Assembly: GCA_903872505.1 (NCBI GenBank) | Contig: CAIQKV010000056.1 | Location: forward strand, 1 to 64,000 | Direction: 5' to 3' | Origin: an uncultured Opitutia bacterium | GTDB taxonomy: Bacteria; Verrucomicrobiota; Verrucomicrobiia; Opitutales; Opitutaceae | DNA length: 64,000 bases | Shown here: positions 60,556 to 64,000 of the stretch, one piece after another | Layout: every line of letters begins with the position of its first letter | Numbering within the stretch: the stretch's first letter is position 1 | Program-made: the position numbers and the translations under genes | The notes under the pieces: model-generated | What the model saw: only the letters and a program-made list of their open reading frames with translations | What the model was told of the DNA's origin: nothing | The model's database searches: none

Positions 60556-62925
60556 ATGGAGTTCAACCTCGACCAGCGCACCGCCAGCCTGAGCGTGGGC
60601 GAGTTTGCCGAGTTCACCACCGGCCCGCACGACGCGGGCGGCGGCCGGCAGGGCGTGTGGCGCGCCCAGCTCGGCACCCACTGGCACAACGAGCTCCGCG
60701 CCCGCGCCGCCGCCGAGACGCCGGCAGCCGAGTTCGAACTCGCGATCGCCGGGCGGATTTTCCACGGCGGCTGGACGCTCGCGCTCACCGGCCGCATCGA
60801 CCAGTTCCTGCGCGCCGACGGCATCGCGACCCTGCGCGAGATCAAGACCGTCACCCGGCCGCTGCCCGCCGACGAGGCCGGTCTGCGCGCCGACTATCCG
60901 GGGTATTTCGTCCAGCTCGCGACCTACGCGGCGCTGCACCGCCTCACCCCGCCGGCCGGGTCGCTCCGCCCCGAGTTGGTCTTCGTTGAGATCGCCAGCG
61001 GCCTCGCGCAGACCGTCCCGCTCGCGCCCGGGGATGACGCGCTTTTCCGCGGGCAGCTCGAGCGCGTGGTCGAGTTTCTCGACCTCCGCCTCCGCGCCCG
61101 CGAGCGGCTGCGCCACCTCCGCTTCTCGCCGCCCTTCGCCACGCTGCGCCCCGGCCAGGAGACCACCGAGGCGGAGCTGACCGCGGCCTTCGAGCGCCAT
61201 CCGCTCGTGCTGTTCGAGGCGCCGACGGGCTTCGGCAAGACCGGCGTGCTCCTCGAGTTCGCGCTCGGCCAGCTCCGCGCCGGCCACTTCGACCGCGCCC
61301 TCTACCTCACGAGCAAGTCCACCGGCCAGCTGCAGGTGGTCCGCACCCTCGCCGCCATGACCGGCGGCGCCGGTGGCACGCCCCTCGCCGCCTGGCACGT
61401 CCGCAACAAGGCAGAGCACTGCATCAACAGCGTCTTTCACTGCGTGCGAGAGTCCTGCAGCTATCTCGACCGGCTCGAGGAGCGCTGGCCCGCGAGCGGC
61501 TTGTCGCGCTTCTACCGGTTCGAAAACCACGCGCGCGACCTCGAGACGCTCCGCGCCGCCGGCCGCGACGCGCGCCTCTGCCCCTACGAGATCACCCGCG
61601 CCGCCCTCGCTTTCAACGATGTGTGGATCGGCGACTACAACTATGTCTTCGCCCCGCGCAGCCGCACGCTGTTCTACAACCAGCCCGGCTTTGATCCCGC
61701 GCGCACGCTCCTGATCCTCGACGAAGCCCACAACCTGCCCTCGCGCGTCGCCGACGCCCACTCGCATTCCGCCCGGGCGAGCGACGCCCGCGCGCTGCTC
61801 GCCGAGCTCGACCACGTGCAGGCCGCCACGCCGCTCGTCCGCGCGTGGGAGAGCTGGGCCCAACTCCTCCTCGCGCTTCAGCCCGTGCCCGTCCTCGACC
61901 CGGCGCTGGAGGCCGACGTGGCCGACACCCTCGCGAAGGTCGCCGAGCTGCTCGCCGAGCTGCCGCTCGACTACGCGGCGCTCGGCCCGCAGTTCAGCGA
62001 GCAGCTTTGGCAGACCCAGCAGCTCGCCGAGTGGCTCGCCGATGCGCGGCTGAAAAAACTCGTCTGGTGCCCGCATGCCGGGAAACTCGCCTTCACCTGC
62101 CTCGATGCCGCCGACGCCATCGGCGAGGCGCTCCGCGAGTTCGGCGGCGTGGTCTTGGCCAGCGCCACGCTCTCGCCCACCGACACCTTTGCCGAGAGCT
62201 GCGGACTGGCCTCCGCGAATGCCGCCGGCGACCTGGCCGTCGCCCAGCCGGTCCTGGTCACCGCCCACACCCCGTGGCGCGACGGCGCCTACGACGTCGC
62301 CGTGGATGCGCGGGTGGACACGACCTTCCAGCACCGCTCGCACTACTTCGCCACCACCGCCGCCACGGTCGCCGCCCTGCAGGCCGCGGCGAACGGGCCG
62401 GTCGCGGTTTTCTTCCCGTCCTACGCCTATGCCGAGTCGGTCGCGCGCGAACTCGAGCGCGCCTCCCCGTTGCGGGTCGCGCTCCAGCCCCGGCTGCACG
62501 ACCTCGCCGCGCAGACCGCGTGGGTGGAGCAGTCGCTGGCGTTCACCGACGCGCTCTTCCTCGTCCTCGGCTCGAGCTTCGCCGAAAGCATCGACGCCCT
62601 CGGCGGCCGCGTGACCCACGCGATGGTCGTCGGCCCCGCGCTGCCCGAGGTGAACGCCGTCCAGCGCGCCCGGCTTGCGGAATTTTCCGCGCTCGGCCGC
62701 GAGGCCGCGTTCCGGCGCGTCTACCAGATTCCCGGCATGACGAAGGTGAACCAGGCCCTCGGCCGGCTGGTGCGCGCCCCGGGCCAACGGGCGCGCGTGA
62801 TCCTGCACTGCCGCCGCTTCCTCGAGCCCGCCTACGCCAGCCTGCTCGCCCGCGACTATCAGTTTGGCGTCAATGTCCTCGACGACGCCGACCTCGCCGC
62901 GTGGCTCGGGCGGCGCACGCGCTAG
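60556..62925 (+). CDS. PD-(D/E)XK nuclease fused to XPD/DinG-type Fe-S DNA helicase
   Basis: 789 residues. Residues 1-190 look like a Cas4/RecB-type nuclease: GRIDQFLRADGIATLREIKTV with Asp and the E-x-K pair, then GYFVQLATYAALHRL (QxxxY motif). The helicase part has Walker A FEAPTGFGKTGVL, four Cys (CINSVFHC, SC, LCPYE) spaced for an Fe-S cluster, DEAH box LLILDEAHNLPS, ASATLSPTDTF and the late QALGRLVRAPGQRARVILHCRR. This suggests a single-strand-unwinding nuclease for repair. Start ATG 60556, 6 bp after recO, so the two probably act together. Confidence 0.9.
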   Translation: MEFNLDQRTASLSVGEFAEFTTGPHDAGGGRQGVWRAQLGTHWHNELRARAAAETPAAEFELAIAGRIFHGGWTLALTGRIDQFLRADGIATLREIKTVTRPLPADEAGLRADYPGYFVQLATYAALHRLTPPAGSLRPELVFVEIASGLAQTVPLAPGDDALFRGQLERVVEFLDLRLRARERLRHLRFSPPFATLRPGQETTEAELTAAFERHPLVLFEAPTGFGKTGVLLEFALGQLRAGHFDRALYLTSKSTGQLQVVRTLAAMTGGAGGTPLAAWHVRNKAEHCINSVFHCVRESCSYLDRLEERWPASGLSRFYRFENHARDLETLRAAGRDARLCPYEITRAALAFNDVWIGDYNYVFAPRSRTLFYNQPGFDPARTLLILDEAHNLPSRVADAHSHSARASDARALLAELDHVQAATPLVRAWESWAQLLLALQPVPVLDPALEADVADTLAKVAELLAELPLDYAALGPQFSEQLWQTQQLAEWLADARLKKLVWCPHAGKLAFTCLDAADAIGEALREFGGVVLASATLSPTDTFAESCGLASANAAGDLAVAQPVLVTAHTPWRDGAYDVAVDARVDTTFQHRSHYFATTAATVAALQAAANGPVAVFFPSYAYAESVARELERASPLRVALQPRLHDLAAQTAWVEQSLAFTDALFLVLGSSFAESIDALGGRVTHAMVVGPALPEVNAVQRARLAEFSALGREAAFRRVYQIPGMTKVNQALGRLVRAPGQRARVILHCRRFLEPAYASLLARDYQFGVNVLDDADLAAWLGRRTR

Positions 62926-64000
62926 CTCTTCGGCGGCGGTGCGGCTGGTGCATTGGTCGACTGCCGGAGCAGGATTTCCGGCTTCAGCCACTTACCCGGG
63001 CGAAAATCCTTCTCGACCAGGCCGTCGCTGTGCGCGCTCCGCACCAGCGCGCCCACGGGCCAGTAGGCCACTTTCAGCAACTCGGCCCGATCCAGCCAGT
63101 TGGGCTCGGCGGGATTGGCCAGCTGCCGGGCATCGCAGCCAAAGCTTTGCCGCACCACCATGACCGACTTGGTCATCGTATAGGTTTCCGCGTGCGACTG
63201 GAGCTGCACAAACTTGGTCCGGTCCTGGCTGCACAAGACATAACGCGAGGGCGGACCAACAAAATGCCCGGGGAACACCACGAGGGAAAAGATCTCGCTC
63301 GCCAGGATGGGAAACGATTCCGCCGTATTCAGGACCAGCCCGCCGTTCTCGAGGCGCTCGATTCCCATGATTTGAACATGGTAGCCGCTGTGGCCGCCCC
63401 TCGCGCCCTCCCGCAGCGGCGCGTTTGCCACCATTTCACCCTGGTAGGCGGTTAGTTCCACCCGGCCGTCCAGCACCGGGGCTTGCTGCCGCAGCTTGGC
63501 CGCGAACGAGCGCGGTATCAGGGACATGGCGATGTCGCCCCGGTCCTGCATGACTTCCCGCCATTTTTCCGGCGTGACGCCCGCCGGCGCCTTCAATCCC
63601 ATGATGCGCCAGGCGGTGGAGGTGGGATAGGACTGAATCCAGCCTGAGCCCGTTCGTTTCATGCCATCGGGCCACATCAACGTGCCGGTGATTCTTCCGG
63701 TGCTGAGTTCATAGTCCGCGGGCAGGTTGGCATACCGCAATTCCAGGTCCATCCGGACCAGTGACGGATCCTCATTGGAGCCGAGCTTCGTGAACGCCAC
63801 GGTGCCCGGCGTGACCGTCACTGAGGCGAGGGCCGGCGGTTCGCTGCTCCGCCACGTCGTCCAATTTGACCAATCCCATGGCCAATAAGCGGCCACCGCT
63901 AGGATCAGGATGAACCCCGCGGAAAAAATCATCCACGAGTGGGTGCTTCGGCGGGTGAGGTACTGATGCACCACCACCACGCCGATTCCCACCACGGCCA
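62922..64000 (-). CDS. Membrane protein of unknown function, 5' end cut by window
   Basis: At least 359 codons; the frame is open to the window edge, and no convincing start is seen, so it is partial. A hydrophobic helix (WMIFSAGFILILAVAAYWPWDW) near the visible N-terminus is preceded by another hydrophobic patch (VGIGVVVVHQYL), suggesting two membrane helices. The periplasmic-like rest is beta-rich and ends in Pro/Ala/Ser. It shows no motif I recognise. Stop overlaps the helicase stop (CTAG). GC content is lower than the average here. Confidence 0.7.
   Translation of the reverse strand, partial: AVVGIGVVVVHQYLTRRSTHSWMIFSAGFILILAVAAYWPWDWSNWTTWRSSEPPALASVTVTPGTVAFTKLGSNEDPSLVRMDLELRYANLPADYELSTGRITGTLMWPDGMKRTGSGWIQSYPTSTAWRIMGLKAPAGVTPEKWREVMQDRGDIAMSLIPRSFAAKLRQQAPVLDGRVELTAYQGEMVANAPLREGARGGHSGYHVQIMGIERLENGGLVLNTAESFPILASEIFSLVVFPGHFVGPPSRYVLCSQDRTKFVQLQSHAETYTMTKSVMVVRQSFGCDARQLANPAEPNWLDRAELLKVAYWPVGALVRSAHSDGLVEKDFRPGKWLKPEILLRQSTNAPAAPPPKS

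Overview
The window is a high-GC bacterial chromosome segment that is densely coding, with many 4-bp ATGA gene overlaps, weak Shine-Dalgarno sites and some GTG/TTG starts. Gene content (outer-membrane porin, TolC-family protein, lipoproteins, Kdo transferase) indicates a Gram-negative envelope. The style of the proteins, with uroporphyrinogen-decarboxylase-like enzymes, DUF502, 7TM-HD phosphohydrolase, glycine-zipper lipoproteins and short palindromic repeats, suggests Verrucomicrobiota, probably Opitutaceae. This is inferred by recognition, not by a database search. I see no rRNA, transposase, prophage or CRISPR array. One tRNA (His) is present.

Layout. 0-6.4 kb: end of efp, beta-carbonic anhydrase, a YebC-family protein, a double-CDGSH Fe-S protein, a phytanoyl-CoA-dioxygenase-like oxygenase, an AlkZ-related protein and a secreted metallophosphoesterase, with two long inverted repeats between them. 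6.5-12.4 kb: a tightly packed trio (TPR protein, sugar-type solute-binding protein, glycoside-hydrolase-like protein), then two envelope proteins. 12.4-22.5 kb: esterase, divergent pyrimidine-nucleoside phosphorylase, argS, GYF-like membrane protein, YihY/BrkB, PpiD-like chaperone, TolC-family protein. 22.5-29.5 kb, mostly minus strand: miaA, REC-GGDEF protein, sugar epimerase, trpA, an EEP nuclease, tRNA-His, a small AAA+ ATPase and a URO-D-like protein.

29.5-40.6 kb is a phosphate island. On the plus strand lie a YdcF protein, a DUF47/PhoU-like protein and the Pit transporter. Converging on them is a minus-strand Pst operon that reads porin, pstS, pstC, pstA, pstB, phoU, phoB, phoR. It carries a terminator-like attenuator after pstS and a repeat-bearing promoter before the porin. 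PstC and PstA both have enlarged periplasmic segments. A ClC antiporter coupled to a PTS-IIA protein and an SNF2 helicase follow.

45.8-49.8 kb is the most interesting locus: four genes joined by ATGA overlaps encoding a GT4 glycosyltransferase, an MGDG-synthase-like glycosyltransferase, a diacylglycerol-kinase-family protein and a PlcP-like metallophosphoesterase. Together these could turn phospholipid into diacylglycerol and then glycolipid, a phosphate-saving membrane remodelling set close to the Pho island. 49.8-53.8 kb: waaA, a DUF2238 protein, fabF and an autoregulated tetR. 54.1-64 kb: HIT protein, phoH, pgpH, ybeY, a low-GC cassette-like gene, DUF502, recO, a nuclease-helicase fusion and a truncated membrane protein. 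Several genes in this last block carry in-frame repeat insertions.
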